Assembly: GCF_030690725.1 (NCBI RefSeq)
Contig: NZ_JAUYGD010000010.1
Location: 1 to 58,468, forward strand
DNA length: 58,468 nt
From: Pseudomonas sp.
GTDB lineage: Bacteria > Pseudomonadota > Gammaproteobacteria > Pseudomonadales > Pseudomonadaceae
Reading direction: 5' to 3'
Under the pieces are notes generated by a model, which saw only the letters and a program-made list of their open reading frames with translations, did no database searches and was not told the DNA's origin. Both the position numbers and the translations under genes were made by a program. Below are positions 36,119 to 46,614 of this stretch, in pieces. Each line of letters begins with the position of its first letter. Position 1 is the stretch's first letter.

Positions 36119-37210
36119 TCAGTCTTCGCTGATTACGATGCTCGGCATTGCCTGCTGCGCACCGCCCTGGGCAATCCGCGCACCAACGTTGCGTGCGGTT
36201 TCCTGATAGATCATCGCGATCTGGCTTTCAGGGTCGGCGATGGTGGTTGGTTTACCGCCATCGGACTGCATACGGATGGCCATCGACAACGGCAAGGACG
36301 CCAGCAGATCGACACCAAACTGCGCCGCCAGCTTCTCGCCACCACCATCACCGAACAGATGCTCGGCATGCCCGCAGTTCGAGCAGATATGCACGGCCAT
36401 ATTTTCCACCACGCCGAGCACCGGGATATTCACTTTGCGGAACATCTCCACGCCCTTCTTCGCATCCAGCAAGGCCAGATCCTGCGGCGTGGTAACGATC
36501 ACCGCGCCGGCCACCGGCACCTTTTGCGCCAGGGTCAGCTGGATGTCGCCGGTACCAGGCGGCATATCGACCACCAGATAATCCAGGTCATCCCAGGCGG
36601 TCTGGGTGATCAACTGCAGCAGCGCGCCTGACACCATGGGCCCGCGCCACACCACCGGGGTGTTTTCGTCGGTGAGGAAGGCCATGGACATCACTTCAAC
36701 GCCATGCGCCTTGAGCGGTACAAACCACTTCTGGTTCTTAACCTGCGGCCGCGTACCTTCCGGGATACCGAACATGATGCCTTGACTCGGCCCATAGATA
36801 TCCGCATCGAGAATGCCGACCTTGGCGCCTTCACGGGCCAGCGCCAGCGCCAAGTTGGCCGCAGTAGTGGACTTGCCCACGCCGCCCTTACCAGAGGCCA
36901 CGGCAATCACGTTCTTCACATTGGCCAGCGCCGGAACCTGATCCTGCGCCTTGTGCGCTTCGATCACGCAGTCGACCTGCACCTGCGCACGCTCGACGCC
37001 GTCGAGCCCTTCCAGAGCCATCTGCAGCATCTGCGCCCAGCCACTTTTGAACAGCCCAGCCGCGTAGCCCAACTGCAGACGCACCTTGACCTGCCCACCC
37101 TGAATATCCACTTCACGCAGGCAACCGGCGCTGACTGGGTCCTGATTCAGGTGCGGGTCGGTGTATTGGGACAAGGCGGCTTCGACCGCTGCGCGGGTAA
37201 CGACACTCAT
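36119..37210 (-). CDS. apbC: Iron-sulfur cluster carrier protein ApbC (Mrp/NBP35 family)
   Basis: 363 residues. An N-terminal MIP18-like domain (about 1-85) precedes the deviant P-loop ATPase (VASGKGGVGKSTTAANLALA near 108). A CSNCGH motif near 273 supplies the two cysteines that hold the bridging Fe-S cluster in the dimer. It carries clusters to apo-proteins. Divergent from metG, as in many gammaproteobacteria. GGAG stands before the ATG. Confidence 0.94.
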   Translation of the reverse strand: MSVVTRAAVEAALSQYTDPHLNQDPVSAGCLREVDIQGGQVKVRLQLGYAAGLFKSGWAQMLQMALEGLDGVERAQVQVDCVIEAHKAQDQVPALANVKNVIAVASGKGGVGKSTTAANLALALAREGAKVGILDADIYGPSQGIMFGIPEGTRPQVKNQKWFVPLKAHGVEVMSMAFLTDENTPVVWRGPMVSGALLQLITQTAWDDLDYLVVDMPPGTGDIQLTLAQKVPVAGAVIVTTPQDLALLDAKKGVEMFRKVNIPVLGVVENMAVHICSNCGHAEHLFGDGGGEKLAAQFGVDLLASLPLSMAIRMQSDGGKPTTIADPESQIAMIYQETARNVGARIAQGGAQQAMPSIVISED

Positions 37211-37366
37211 GGAAGGCTCCGAAAGGCTGAGTAAAGCAGGCAGGCATCTTACCCCAGGCTAACTCCATAGGCGCGCACCGGCAGGCATTGCCCGTGCAAG
37301 GATGAAAAATATCCGCCGCACCTATATAGTTGCCGGCTTCCCTGAGTTACCAGTGCAGCCGATCCC

Positions 37367-39409
37367 ATGAGCCAAGCCCGCAAGATTCTCGTCACCAGCG
37401 CCCTGCCCTACGCCAACGGTTCGATCCACCTTGGCCATATGCTCGAGTACATCCAGACCGACATGTGGGTGCGTTTCCAGAAGCTGCGCGGCAACCAGGC
37501 CATCTACGTCTGCGCCGACGACGCGCATGGCTCGGCGATCATGCTGCGCGCCGAAAAGGAAGGCATTACCCCCGAGCAACTGATTGCCAATGTGCAGGCC
37601 GAACACACCGCCGACTTTGCCGATTTTGGGGTCAATTTCGATAACTACCATTCGACCCACTCGGACGAGAACCGCGAGTTGTCTGCGGCCATCTACCTGA
37701 AGTTGCGCGACGCCGGGCATATCGCCACCCGCTCGGTGACTCAATACTTCGACCCCGAAAAAGGCATGTTCCTCGCCGACCGCTTTATCAAAGGCACTTG
37801 CCCCAAGTGCGCGGCCGAAGATCAGTACGGCGACAACTGCGAAAAATGCGGCGCCACCTACGAGCCGACCGAGCTGAAGAACCCGCGCTCAGCCATCTCC
37901 GGCGCGGTGCCAGAACTGCGCGACTCCAAACACTTCTTCTTCAAACTGCCGGACTTCGAGGCCATGCTGAAAAGCTGGACCCGTGGCGGCGCGCTGCAGG
38001 ACGCAGTGGCCAACAAGATCGCCGAATGGCTGGATTCCGGCCTGCAGGAATGGGACATCAGCCGTGACGCGCCCTACTTCGGCTTCGAGATCCCCGACGA
38101 GCCGGGCAAATACTTCTACGTCTGGCTGGACGCGCCAATCGGCTATATGGCCAGTTTCAAGAACCTCTGTTCCAAGCGCCCGGAGCTGGACTTCGACGCG
38201 TTCTGGAACAAGGATTCGACCGCCGAGCTGTACCACTTTATCGGCAAGGACATCGTCAACTTCCACGCCCTGTTCTGGCCAGCCATGCTCGAAGGCGCAG
38301 GCCTGCGCAAGCCAACCGCAGTGGCCGTACACGGCTACCTGACAGTCAACGGACAGAAGATGTCCAAGTCACGCGGCACCTTTATCAAGGCGCGCACCTA
38401 CCTGGATCACCTCAACCCGGAATACCTGCGCTACTACTACGCGGCCAAGCTGGGCCGTGGCGTGGATGACCTCGACCTGAACTTGGAAGACTTCGTACAG
38501 AAGGTCAACTCGGACCTGGTCGGCAAGGTGGTGAATATCGCCAGCCGCTGCGCCGGCTTCATCCACAAAGGCAACAACGGCCTGCTGGTGGCCGGCAATG
38601 CCGCACCCGAGCTAACTGAAGCCTTCCAGGCCGCCGCACCAAGCATCGCCGAAGCCTATGAAGCACGCGACTTTGCCCGCGCCATGCGTGAAATCATGGC
38701 CCTGGCCGACCGCGCCAACGCCTGGATCGCCGACAAGGCGCCCTGGTCCCTGGCCAAACAGGACGGTAAGCAGGATGAAGTGCAGGCCATCTGCGCCCTG
38801 GGCGTCAACCTGTTCCGCCAGTTGGTGATCTTCCTGAAACCAGTCCTGCCGCAGCTGGCCAGCGACGCCGAGGCCTTCCTCAATGTCGCTCCGTTGACCT
38901 GGGACGATCACCAGACGCTATTGGCCAACCATCAACTGAACCCGTTCAGCGCCCTGTTGACCCGTATCGAGCCTGCAAAAATCGACGCCATGATCGAAGC
39001 CTCCAAAGAAGACCTGGCCGCCAGCGAAGCCGCTCCAGCAGCCGCTGGCAACGGCGAGCTGACGAAAGACCCACTGGCTGCCGAAATCGCCTTCGACGCC
39101 TTTGCCGCGGTCGACCTGCGTATCGCCCTGATCGAGAAGTGCGAGTTCGTTGAGGGTGCCGACAAGCTGCTGCGCCTGACTTTGGATATCGGCGACGCCA
39201 AGCGCAATGTGTTCAGCGGTATCAAGAGCGCCTACCCGGACCCAAGCAAGCTGGAAGGCCGTCTGACCCTGTACGTAGCCAACCTGGCCGCGCGCAAGAT
39301 GAAGTTCGGCATCAGCGAAGGCATGGTGCTGGCGGCCGGCCCTGGCGGTGAAGAGATTTACCTGCTCAGCCCAGACAGCGGTGCCAAGCCGGGCCAGCGG
39401 GTTAAGTAA
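37367..39409 (+). CDS. metG: Methionyl-tRNA synthetase
   Basis: 680 residues. Class Ia: the HIGH-type motif is GSIHLGHM near 20, the KMSKS loop is KMSKSRGTF near 335. Zinc knuckles CPKC and CEKC are near 145-162. The C-terminal ~100 residues are an EMAP-II-like tRNA-binding domain ([20 protein letters not shown]). It charges elongator and initiator tRNA with Met. The Ala/Glu-rich linker at about 545-575 connects the domains. Confidence 0.97.
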   Translation: MSQARKILVTSALPYANGSIHLGHMLEYIQTDMWVRFQKLRGNQAIYVCADDAHGSAIMLRAEKEGITPEQLIANVQAEHTADFADFGVNFDNYHSTHSDENRELSAAIYLKLRDAGHIATRSVTQYFDPEKGMFLADRFIKGTCPKCAAEDQYGDNCEKCGATYEPTELKNPRSAISGAVPELRDSKHFFFKLPDFEAMLKSWTRGGALQDAVANKIAEWLDSGLQEWDISRDAPYFGFEIPDEPGKYFYVWLDAPIGYMASFKNLCSKRPELDFDAFWNKDSTAELYHFIGKDIVNFHALFWPAMLEGAGLRKPTAVAVHGYLTVNGQKMSKSRGTFIKARTYLDHLNPEYLRYYYAAKLGRGVDDLDLNLEDFVQKVNSDLVGKVVNIASRCAGFIHKGNNGLLVAGNAAPELTEAFQAAAPSIAEAYEARDFARAMREIMALADRANAWIADKAPWSLAKQDGKQDEVQAICALGVNLFRQLVIFLKPVLPQLASDAEAFLNVAPLTWDDHQTLLANHQLNPFSALLTRIEPAKIDAMIEASKEDLAASEAAPAAAGNGELTKDPLAAEIAFDAFAAVDLRIALIEKCEFVEGADKLLRLTLDIGDAKRNVFSGIKSAYPDPSKLEGRLTLYVANLAARKMKFGISEGMVLAAGPGGEEIYLLSPDSGAKPGQRVK

Positions 39410-39487
39410 ACCTGCGAGTCGATAGCGCAGGCGATAACCACCGACTGCGCTAGCCTTATGGCAGTACCTCAGGACTGCTGATCCGGC

Positions 39488-39516
39488 TTGTATGGCCGGT
39501 TCGGCTTACCGATAAT
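39488..39516 (+). promoter_or_regulatory. Sigma70-type promoter of the rsx operon
   Basis: TTGTAT (39488-39493), 17-base spacer, GATAAT (39511-39516), about 50 bases before the rsxA start. Confidence 0.6.
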
Positions 39517-39564
39517 AGCCACCCCTTTCCTGCGGCCTTTGCCCGTCCATCAATGGAACCCGCA

Positions 39565-40149
39565 ATGACCGAACTCGCCTTGATCATGGTCAGCGCCATC
39601 CTGGTCAACAACTTCGTGTTGGTCCAGTTCCTTGGCCTATGTCCCTTTATGGGCGTCTCGAAGAAGATCGAGACGGCTATCGGTCTGTCCCTGGCCACCA
39701 CCTTCGTGCTGACCCTGGCCGCCATGTGCAGCTACCTGGTGCAGCAGTACGTGCTCAAGCCGCTGGATATCGAATACCTGCGCACCATCAGCTTTATTCT
39801 GGTGATTGCCGTGGTGGTGCAGTTCACCGAAATGGTGGTGAACAAGACCAGCCCGCTGCTGTACCGCGTGCTCGGCATCTTCCTGCCGCTGATCACCACT
39901 AACTGCATCGTTCTGGGCGTGGCCCTGCTCAACGCCAACAAGGCCGAATTCACCTTTATCACCGCCACCGCCAACGGCTTTGCCGCCGGCCTCGGCTTCT
40001 CTCTGGTGCTGGTGTTGTTCGCCGCCATGCGTGAGCGCATCGCCATCGCCGATGTGCCGAAATCCTTTCAGGGCGCGGCCATCGGCATGATCACCGCAGG
40101 GCTTATGTCCCTGGCCTTTATGGGCTTTACCGGGCTGATCAAGCTATGA
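39565..40149 (+). CDS. rsxA: Electron transport complex subunit RsxA (RnfA)
   Basis: 194 residues, six membrane helices. The family start [20 protein letters not shown] and the mid motif [15 protein letters not shown] (as [13 protein letters not shown]) are clear. It forms with RsxE the membrane core of the ion-translocating complex. ATG 39565 fits the known N-terminus; an ATG at 39553 adds four residues. Confidence 0.95.
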   Translation: MTELALIMVSAILVNNFVLVQFLGLCPFMGVSKKIETAIGLSLATTFVLTLAAMCSYLVQQYVLKPLDIEYLRTISFILVIAVVVQFTEMVVNKTSPLLYRVLGIFLPLITTNCIVLGVALLNANKAEFTFITATANGFAAGLGFSLVLVLFAAMRERIAIADVPKSFQGAAIGMITAGLMSLAFMGFTGLIKL

Positions 40150-40721
40150 GCCTGGTGCTGATCGCCGTTCTCGCCCTGCTCGCCCTGTGCCTGGTGGCCG
40201 GCGCCATCCTTGGTTTCGCGGCCGTGCGCTTTAAGGTCGAAGGCAATCCGATTGCCGAACAGATCAACGCCCTGCTGCCGCAAACCCAGTGCGGCCAATG
40301 CGGTTATCCGGGCTGCAAGCCCTACGCCGAGGCGATTGCCGGCGGCGACAAGATCAACAAATGCCCACCCGGCGGCGAAGCCACCATCCAGGCGCTGGCT
40401 GACCTGCTCGACGTTGAAGCCGAGCCGCTGGACGCCGTGGAAGGCGAAAAGCCGCAAATGGTCGCCTATATCCGCGAAGCCGAGTGCATCGGCTGCACCA
40501 AGTGCATCCAGGCCTGCCCAGTGGACGCCATCGTCGGCGCGGCCAAACAGATGCACACGGTGATCGTCAGCGAATGCACTGGCTGTGACCTGTGCGTCGA
40601 ACCCTGCCCGGTGGACTGCATCGACATGCTCGAAGTCGGCAGCACCGTACAAAGCTGGAAATGGGAAAAACCCCTGCTGCCCGGCCAACTGATTGCCAGC
40701 GACCGGGAGCAGGCGGCATGA
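40146..40721 (+). CDS. rsxB: Electron transport complex subunit RsxB (RnfB)
   Basis: 191 residues. One N-terminal helix ([20 protein letters not shown]), a [4Fe-4S] domain with [13 protein letters not shown] and CPPGG, then two ferredoxin motifs [12 protein letters not shown] and [12 protein letters not shown]. It passes electrons among Rsx subunits. Overlaps rsxA and rsxC by 4 bases each. Confidence 0.96.
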   Translation: MSLVLIAVLALLALCLVAGAILGFAAVRFKVEGNPIAEQINALLPQTQCGQCGYPGCKPYAEAIAGGDKINKCPPGGEATIQALADLLDVEAEPLDAVEGEKPQMVAYIREAECIGCTKCIQACPVDAIVGAAKQMHTVIVSECTGCDLCVEPCPVDCIDMLEVGSTVQSWKWEKPLLPGQLIASDREQAA

Positions 40722-43219
40722 GCGCATTGCACAAGGCTGAAGCACTGATCTGGGATATCCCCGGCGGCATTCACCCGGCCGAGCGCAAGGAGCTGTCCAA
40801 CCGCACGCCGATCCAGCCGGCGCCGCTGCCCAAGCGCCTGACGCTGCCGCTCAACCAGCATATCGGCGCGCCCGCAGAACCCGTGATAACCGTGGGTGAG
40901 CGCGTGCTGAAAGGCCAACTGATCGCCGCTGCCACAGGTTTTGTCAGCGTACCGGTGCACGCGCCGACCTCCGGCACCGTGAGCTTTATCGGCCCGCAGC
41001 CTTACCCGCATGTATCAGGCATGCTCGCCCCGGCCATCGTGATCGACAGCGATGGGCTGGATAAATGGATCGAGCTGACCCCACAAGCTGACTATCGCCA
41101 TCTGGAAAGCAGCGCTCTGGTTGAGCTGATTCGCCAGGCAGGGATCAGCGGCCTGGGCGGCGCGGGCTTCCCCACCGCAGTGAAACTCAACGCGCGGCCG
41201 ACGCAGAAGATCCACACGCTGATCATCAATGGCACCGAGTGCGAACCCTATATCAGCGCCGACGATCTGCTCATGCGCGAACGCGCCAACGAGCTGATCA
41301 GCGGCATCGACATTCTGGTGCAGCTGATCCAGCCGGATCAGGTGCTGATTGGCATCGAAGACAACAAGCCCGAAGCCATCGCCGCAGTGCGCAGCGCGCT
41401 GAACGAGCGCAGCTATCAGCTCAAGGTCTTCCCCACCAAGTACCCATCCGGTGGCGAAAAGCAGCTGATCCAGATCCTAACCGGCGTGGAAGTGCCGAGC
41501 GGCGGCCTGCCGGCGGATATCGGCATGCTTTGCCAGAACGTAGGCACCTGCGTGGCCATTCATAACGCGGTGATCCACGGCAAACCGCTGATCTCGCGCA
41601 TCACCACCCTCACCGGCGAAGCTCTGGCCCAGCCGATGAACGTCGAGGTGCTGCTCGGCACCCCGGTGGGTGAACTGCTGGAGTTTGCCGGCCTGGACCG
41701 CAGCAAGTTGAACCGCCTGATCATGGGCGGCCCGATGATGGGCTTTACCCTGCCCGACTTCGCCGTACCCGTGATCAAGACCACCAACTGCCTGCTGGCC
41801 TCGACCACCGCCGAGCTACCACCGCCACCGCCGGCCATGCCATGCATCCGCTGCGGCGAATGCGCCGAAGCCTGTCCGGCCAGCCTGCTACCACAGCAGC
41901 TGCACTTCTTCGCCATCGGCCAAGAACACGAGCAACTCAAGGCGCACAACCTGTTCGACTGCATTGAGTGCGGCGCATGCGCATATGTCTGCCCGTCGAG
42001 CATTCCCCTGGTGCAGTACTACCGCGCGGCCAAGGGTGAGATTCGCGATCTGGAGCAGAAACAGCTCAAGGCCGAGCAGTCGAAACAACGCTTCGAGCTG
42101 CGTCAGGAACGCCTGCGCCGCGCCGAAGAACAGAAGGAAGCCGAGCGCCAGGCCCGCGCAGCCAAAGCGGCGCAAGCCAAGGCCGCTCAGGCCCAAGCCG
42201 CACCCGCTGCAGCCAGCAGCGATGCAGCAGCGGCCAAACCGGCCGGGCTGAGCGATGAACAGAAGAAGCTAAAGATCGAAGCCAGCATGGCCCAGGTCGC
42301 CCTGAAGAAAGCCGAAAAGCAGCTGGCAACCCACGCCAGCCCCGAGCTGCAGGCCCAGGTCGACGAACTACGCAGCGCTGCAGCCATCGCCCAGCAAGCG
42401 CTCGACAGCGCCATGGCCGCCAACCCGCCTGCACCGGCCGCAGCGCCAGCAGCCGACGATGGCGCATTGAAAAAGGCCAAAATCGACGCCGCCATGCTGC
42501 GCGCCCAAGTGCGCAAGCTGGAAAAGCTAGAAGCACCCAGCGATGAGCAGCAAAGCGAACTGCAACAACTGCGCGACCAGCTGGAAGCCGCAGAAAAGTT
42601 GCTGGCCAGCCTGGAAGCTCAAGCGCCGGCACCAGCCGCCAAACCGGCTGCCGACGATGGCGCACTGAAAAAGGCCAAGATCGATGCCGCCATGCTGCGC
42701 GCCCAGGTGCGCAAGCTGGAAAAGCTCGAAGCACCCAGCGATGAGCAACAAAGCGAATTGCAGCAACTGCGCAGCCAGCTGGAAGCCGCAGAGAAGCTTC
42801 TAGTCAGCCTGGAAGCCCAGGCACCGGCCGCGCCCGTAAAAGCGCCTGATACAGAAGCCCCCGACCCGCTGAAAAAAGCCAAGATCGAATTAGCGATGAA
42901 ACGTGCCGAACTGAAAAAAGCCGAGAAAGCCGGCAGCGATGAAGCCGCGCTTGGCAGCCTACGCGAAGCATTGGCGGCCGCCGAGCAGGCGCTGCACCAG
43001 GCCGAGGATGCATCTGGCAAGCCCGCGCCAGAGTTGGTGCGCACCGACAAGAAGCCAATCGATGAAACTACCCGCGCGCTGAAGACCGAAGTGGCCTTTG
43101 CCCGCGCCGATCTGCGCAAACTTGAACGCGACACCGACAGCCCAGCCGACGCCCTGGAAGCCGCACGCCAGCGCCTGGCGGATGCTGAAAGCCAATTACA
43201 GGAACACGCAGCCAGCTGA
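40718..43219 (+). CDS. rsxC: Electron transport complex subunit RsxC (RnfC), long repeat-bearing form
   Basis: 833 residues. Residues 1-460 are the RnfC core: GGIHPAERK, the FMN/NADH part with [13 protein letters not shown] and [10 protein letters not shown], and two ferredoxin motifs [12 protein letters not shown] and [12 protein letters not shown]. From about 465 on it is Ala/Lys/Glu-rich coiled-coil-like repeats, two of them nearly identical (see the repeat at 42452). E. coli RsxC also has a repeat tail; the length of this tail varies widely among bacteria. It receives electrons from NADH. Confidence 0.95.
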   Translation: MSALHKAEALIWDIPGGIHPAERKELSNRTPIQPAPLPKRLTLPLNQHIGAPAEPVITVGERVLKGQLIAAATGFVSVPVHAPTSGTVSFIGPQPYPHVSGMLAPAIVIDSDGLDKWIELTPQADYRHLESSALVELIRQAGISGLGGAGFPTAVKLNARPTQKIHTLIINGTECEPYISADDLLMRERANELISGIDILVQLIQPDQVLIGIEDNKPEAIAAVRSALNERSYQLKVFPTKYPSGGEKQLIQILTGVEVPSGGLPADIGMLCQNVGTCVAIHNAVIHGKPLISRITTLTGEALAQPMNVEVLLGTPVGELLEFAGLDRSKLNRLIMGGPMMGFTLPDFAVPVIKTTNCLLASTTAELPPPPPAMPCIRCGECAEACPASLLPQQLHFFAIGQEHEQLKAHNLFDCIECGACAYVCPSSIPLVQYYRAAKGEIRDLEQKQLKAEQSKQRFELRQERLRRAEEQKEAERQARAAKAAQAKAAQAQAAPAAASSDAAAAKPAGLSDEQKKLKIEASMAQVALKKAEKQLATHASPELQAQVDELRSAAAIAQQALDSAMAANPPAPAAAPAADDGALKKAKIDAAMLRAQVRKLEKLEAPSDEQQSELQQLRDQLEAAEKLLASLEAQAPAPAAKPAADDGALKKAKIDAAMLRAQVRKLEKLEAPSDEQQSELQQLRSQLEAAEKLLVSLEAQAPAAPVKAPDTEAPDPLKKAKIELAMKRAELKKAEKAGSDEAALGSLREALAAAEQALHQAEDASGKPAPELVRTDKKPIDETTRALKTEVAFARADLRKLERDTDSPADALEAARQRLADAESQLQEHAAS
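42452..42847 (+). repeat. Two 198-bp tandem repeats in the rsxC tail
   Basis: Each unit encodes 66 residues starting [20 protein letters not shown] and ending in EAQAP plus a short Pro/Ala linker. Unit 1 starts at 42452 and unit 2 at 42650. The DNA copies differ at a few mostly silent positions. More diverged forms of the same helix flank them, giving about five repeats in total. Confidence 0.9.
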
Positions 43220-43262
43220 TAACAGCCCTGTGTAGCCAACCCAAGCAACAACCGGAGTGCCA

Positions 43263-44294
43263 ATGGCCCTGCCCCGTATCACATCGCCCCATGCCAAGGG
43301 CAGCAACCGCACCCAGCAAGTGATGCTGCAGGTGCTGCTGGCTACGGTGCCGGGCATTCTCGCCCTGACCTGGCTGTTCGGCGCCGGCACCCTGATAAAC
43401 CTGCTGTGGGCCAGCGCCTGCGCACTGGGTTTTGAAGCGGCTATCCTGGCGCTGCGCAAGCGCCCGGTGCTGTTCTTCCTCAAGGACTACAGCGTACTGG
43501 TCACCGCTGTGCTCCTGGCCCTGGCGCTGCCGCCCTATTCGCCTTGGTGGCTGACGCTAGTGGCCATCGGTTTTGCTGTGCTGTTTGGCAAGCAGCTGTA
43601 TGGCGGCCTCGGGCAGAACCCGTTCAACCCGGCCATGCTCGGCTATGTGGTGGTGCTGATTTCCTTCCCGGTGGAGATGACCAGCTGGCCAGCCCCGCAT
43701 ACGGTCGGCCTGCTCGAAGGGCTGCAACAGATTCTCGGGATCGCCAGCCTGCCTGACGGCTGGGCCCAGGCCACTGCGCTGGACGCACTGAAGGTTAATA
43801 AGAGCCTGACCATCGACGAGCTGTGGGCGCAGAACCCCGCGTTTGGCTATCTCGGCGGCGCCGCCACCGAGGCGGTCAATCTGGCCTTCCTCGCCGGCGG
43901 CCTGTACCTGCTGCACAAGCGCCTGTTCACCTGGCATGCACCGGTTGGCATGCTCGCCGCCCTGGCGCTGATGAGCCTGCTGTTCTGGAACGGCTCGGGC
44001 TCGGACTCCCACGGCTCGCCGCTGTTTCACCTGCTGACCGGCGCGACCATGCTCGGCGCCTTCTTTATCGTCACCGATCCGGTCAGTGGCGCCACCAGTA
44101 ACCTCGGCCGGCTGATTTTCGGCATAGGCGTTGGCGTGCTGGTGTATGTGATTCGCGCCTGGGGCGGTTACCCGGACGGCGTGGCCTTCGCCGTGCTACT
44201 GATGAACCTGGCGGCACCGACCATCGACTACTACACGCGGCCGCGCACCTACGGCCACCGTAAGCCGACACGCGGCTTCAAGTTGGGAGAGTAA
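43263..44294 (+). CDS. rsxD: Electron transport complex subunit RsxD (RnfD)
   Basis: 343 residues, a multi-helix membrane subunit. It has the NqrB/RnfD patterns [39 protein letters not shown] and [18 protein letters not shown]. The FMN-linked threonine of the family lies in the SGATS-like segment after TDPV. GGAG is 6 bases before the ATG at 43263. Confidence 0.95.
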   Translation: MALPRITSPHAKGSNRTQQVMLQVLLATVPGILALTWLFGAGTLINLLWASACALGFEAAILALRKRPVLFFLKDYSVLVTAVLLALALPPYSPWWLTLVAIGFAVLFGKQLYGGLGQNPFNPAMLGYVVVLISFPVEMTSWPAPHTVGLLEGLQQILGIASLPDGWAQATALDALKVNKSLTIDELWAQNPAFGYLGGAATEAVNLAFLAGGLYLLHKRLFTWHAPVGMLAALALMSLLFWNGSGSDSHGSPLFHLLTGATMLGAFFIVTDPVSGATSNLGRLIFGIGVGVLVYVIRAWGGYPDGVAFAVLLMNLAAPTIDYYTRPRTYGHRKPTRGFKLGE

Positions 44295-44296
44295 CC

Positions 44297-44938
44297 GTGG
44301 CCCTGCCTGAAATTAGCCGCTCGATGTTGAAAAACGCCCTGGTGCTCGGGCTGTTCGCCATTGTCACCGTGGGCCTGGTGGCCGTACTGCAACAAGCCAC
44401 TGCCGGGCGCATTGCCAACGCGGAGCGCGAAGCCCAGGTGCGCGCCCTGAGCGAAATTCTGCCCCAGAACAGCTACGACAACCACCTGCTGGATAACAGC
44501 ATCCAGCTGCACGATCCGCTGCTCGGCAGTAAATCGCCACAGACCGCCTATATCGCCCTGAAAGACGGCAAACCCAGCGCGGTGATCCTGCGTGCCACCG
44601 CGCCGGACGGTTACAGCGGCGCGATCCATTTGCTGATCGGCATCCACGCCGATGGCCGCCTGGCAGGCGTGCGTGTACTCGGCCACAGGGAAACCCCCGG
44701 TCTGGGCGACAAGATCGAGCTGGCCAAGAGCGCATGGATTCGCAGCTTCGACGGCAAGTCATTGAGCAATCCCGACGAGGATGGCTGGGCGGTGAAGAAA
44801 GATCGCGGCGAATTCGACCAGTTTGCCGGCGCCACCATCACCCCGCGCGCGGTGGTCAAGGCCGTGCATAAGGCCCTGCAGTATTTCGATGCCAATCAAG
44901 AGCAGCTGTTCGCAGCCCAGGTGAAGTCCAATGGCTAG
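44297..44938 (+). CDS. rsxG: Electron transport complex subunit RsxG (RnfG)
   Basis: 213 residues: one N-terminal helix ([18 protein letters not shown]), then a periplasmic domain with [13 protein letters not shown] and [15 protein letters not shown], whose second threonine is the covalent FMN site of the family. GTG start after GGGAGAG, 2 bases after the rsxD stop. Confidence 0.95.
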   Translation: MALPEISRSMLKNALVLGLFAIVTVGLVAVLQQATAGRIANAEREAQVRALSEILPQNSYDNHLLDNSIQLHDPLLGSKSPQTAYIALKDGKPSAVILRATAPDGYSGAIHLLIGIHADGRLAGVRVLGHRETPGLGDKIELAKSAWIRSFDGKSLSNPDEDGWAVKKDRGEFDQFAGATITPRAVVKAVHKALQYFDANQEQLFAAQVKSNG

Positions 44939-45644
44939 TCCCAGCTACCGCGAAATCACCCTTAACGGCCTGTGGAAGAACAACCCCGCGCTGGTGCAAC
45001 TACTCGGCCTCTGCCCGCTGCTCGGGGTAAGCAACTCGGCGGTCAACGCCCTCGGCCTGGCCCTGGCCAGCGCCGTGGTGCTGGTGTGCTCCAACACCGC
45101 AGTTTCGCTGGTACGCGGCGTGGTCAACACAGCAGTGCGGTTGCCGGCCTTTGTGATGATCATCGCCGCCCTGACCACCTGCATCGAACTGCTGATGCAG
45201 GCCTTCACCTACGAGCTGTACCAGATTCTCGGCATCTTCATTCCTTTGATCACCACCAACTGCGTGATCCTCGGCCGCGCTGACGGCTTCGCAGCGAAGA
45301 ACGACCCGGCCCGCGCCGCCTATGACGGCCTGATGATGGGCCTGGGCTTTGGCGTGGTGCTGGTGATGATCGGCGCCCTGCGCGAGCTGTTCGGCACCGG
45401 CGCAGTGTTCGCCAATATGCACCTGCTGTTCGGCCCTATCGCCACCAACTGGCAGCTGACGTTGATCCCCGAGTACAAGGGCTTCCTGCTGGCCATCCTG
45501 CCGCCAGGCGCCTTTATCGTGCTGGGCCTGCTGATCGCCTGCAAAAACCGTGTGGACGAAGTGCTGGCCGAACGGGCCAAGGCGCAGCAGGTCGATACCC
45601 CAGTGCAAAGCCGCCGCGTACGGGTGACCGGAGTGATTGAGTGA
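44931..45644 (+). CDS. rsxE: Electron transport complex subunit RsxE (RnfE)
   Basis: 237 residues, six membrane helices, paralog of RsxA ([40 protein letters not shown]). The Rsx complex of E. coli reduces SoxR; in other bacteria Rnf couples NADH-ferredoxin electron flow to ion transport. It overlaps rsxG by 8 bases and nth by 4. Confidence 0.95.
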   Translation: MASPSYREITLNGLWKNNPALVQLLGLCPLLGVSNSAVNALGLALASAVVLVCSNTAVSLVRGVVNTAVRLPAFVMIIAALTTCIELLMQAFTYELYQILGIFIPLITTNCVILGRADGFAAKNDPARAAYDGLMMGLGFGVVLVMIGALRELFGTGAVFANMHLLFGPIATNWQLTLIPEYKGFLLAILPPGAFIVLGLLIACKNRVDEVLAERAKAQQVDTPVQSRRVRVTGVIE

Positions 45645-46279
45645 ACGCAGCCAAACGCTACGAAATCTTCCGCCGCCTGCATGAAGACAACCCCGAACCA
45701 AAGACCGAGCTGGCCTACAGCACGCCGTTCGAGCTTTTGGTAGCAGTCACACTGTCCGCCCAGGCCACCGACGTCAGCGTCAACAAGGCCACGGCCAAAT
45801 TGTTCCCGGTAGCCAACACCCCGGAAGCGATCTACGCCCTAGGCGTCGAGGGGTTGAGCGCGTATATCAAGACCATCGGCCTGTACAACAGCAAGGCAAA
45901 GAACGTTATCGAGGCCTGCCGCATCCTGATCGAGAAGCATGGCAGTCAGGTACCGGACAATCGCGAAGACCTTGAAGCCCTGCCTGGGGTCGGGCGCAAG
46001 ACCGCTAACGTGGTGCTCAACACCGCGTTTCGCCAGCTCACGATGGCGGTGGACACGCATATCTTCCGCGTCAGCAACCGCACCGGTATCGCCCCGGGCA
46101 AGAATGTCGTGGAAGTGGAAAAGAAGCTGATGAAGTTCGTGCCCAAGGAATTTCTTCTCGATTCACACCACTGGCTGATCCTCCACGGCCGCTATGTGTG
46201 CCAGGCGCGCAAGCCACGCTGCGGCAGCTGCCGCATCGAAGACCTGTGCGAATACAAACAGAAAACCTCCGACGATTGA
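45641..46279 (+). CDS. nth: Endonuclease III
   Basis: 212 residues. The HhH motif with catalytic lysine is [17 protein letters not shown], the catalytic aspartate is in [11 protein letters not shown], and the [4Fe-4S] cysteines are C-x6-C-x2-C-x5-C ([17 protein letters not shown]). It removes oxidised pyrimidines. Start is GTG overlapping the rsxE stop, so nth is translated with the rsx operon as in other gammaproteobacteria. Confidence 0.97.
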   Translation: MNAAKRYEIFRRLHEDNPEPKTELAYSTPFELLVAVTLSAQATDVSVNKATAKLFPVANTPEAIYALGVEGLSAYIKTIGLYNSKAKNVIEACRILIEKHGSQVPDNREDLEALPGVGRKTANVVLNTAFRQLTMAVDTHIFRVSNRTGIAPGKNVVEVEKKLMKFVPKEFLLDSHHWLILHGRYVCQARKPRCGSCRIEDLCEYKQKTSDD

Positions 46280-46321
46280 GCCGCTATTCAGCCGCTCAAT
46301 AAGCTGATTGAAAAAATCTTT

Positions 46322-46350
46322 TTTACCCGCTCAGGTTTTGCCGCTATAAG
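46322..46350 (+). promoter_or_regulatory. Candidate promoter of the PA3496-family gene
   Basis: TTTACC (46322-46327), 17-base spacer, TATAAG (46345-46350), about 36 bases before the start codon. Confidence 0.45.
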
Positions 46351-46386
46351 GTGCGCAAATGGCCCTAGTAGCCTGGAGCGGATTTG

Positions 46387-46566
46387 ATGAGCACTGATAA
46401 AGAAGAACTTGAGCTCGACGAAGATTTTGTTGCCGAAGAAGCGGATGAAGCCGAAGCACCGGTAGAGGTTGCCAAGACCAACCTGACCAAGCGCCGCATC
46501 ATCGACAACTTCCTCGAAGAGCGCCGCCTGCACAAGCAATTGGCCGAATACGACTTCGACCTCTAA
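46387..46566 (+). CDS. Small acidic protein, PA3496 family
   Basis: 59 residues. The first 30 are Glu/Asp/Ala-rich (EELELDEDFVAEEADEAEAP); the second half is a basic helix (LTKRRIIDNFLEERRLHKQL) ending YDFDL. I recall this as the PA3496 family, annotated as putative envelope integrity protein, directly downstream of nth in Pseudomonas. No transmembrane segment, so a soluble adaptor is plausible. GGAG is 7 bases before the ATG. Confidence 0.75.
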   Translation: MSTDKEELELDEDFVAEEADEAEAPVEVAKTNLTKRRIIDNFLEERRLHKQLAEYDFDL

Positions 46567-46575
46567 CGCCGCCAG

Positions 46576-46613
46576 CAACAAAAAGCCCCGCTACACTGCG
46601 GGGCTTTTTGTTG
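46576..46613. terminator. Bidirectional terminator
   Basis: A 16-bp perfect stem: CAACAAAAAGCCCCGC (46576-46591) and GCGGGGCTTTTTGTTG (46598-46613) with TACACT loop. It serves both the PA3496-family gene and the convergent diguanylate cyclase gene. Confidence 0.95.
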
Positions 46614-46614
46614 A

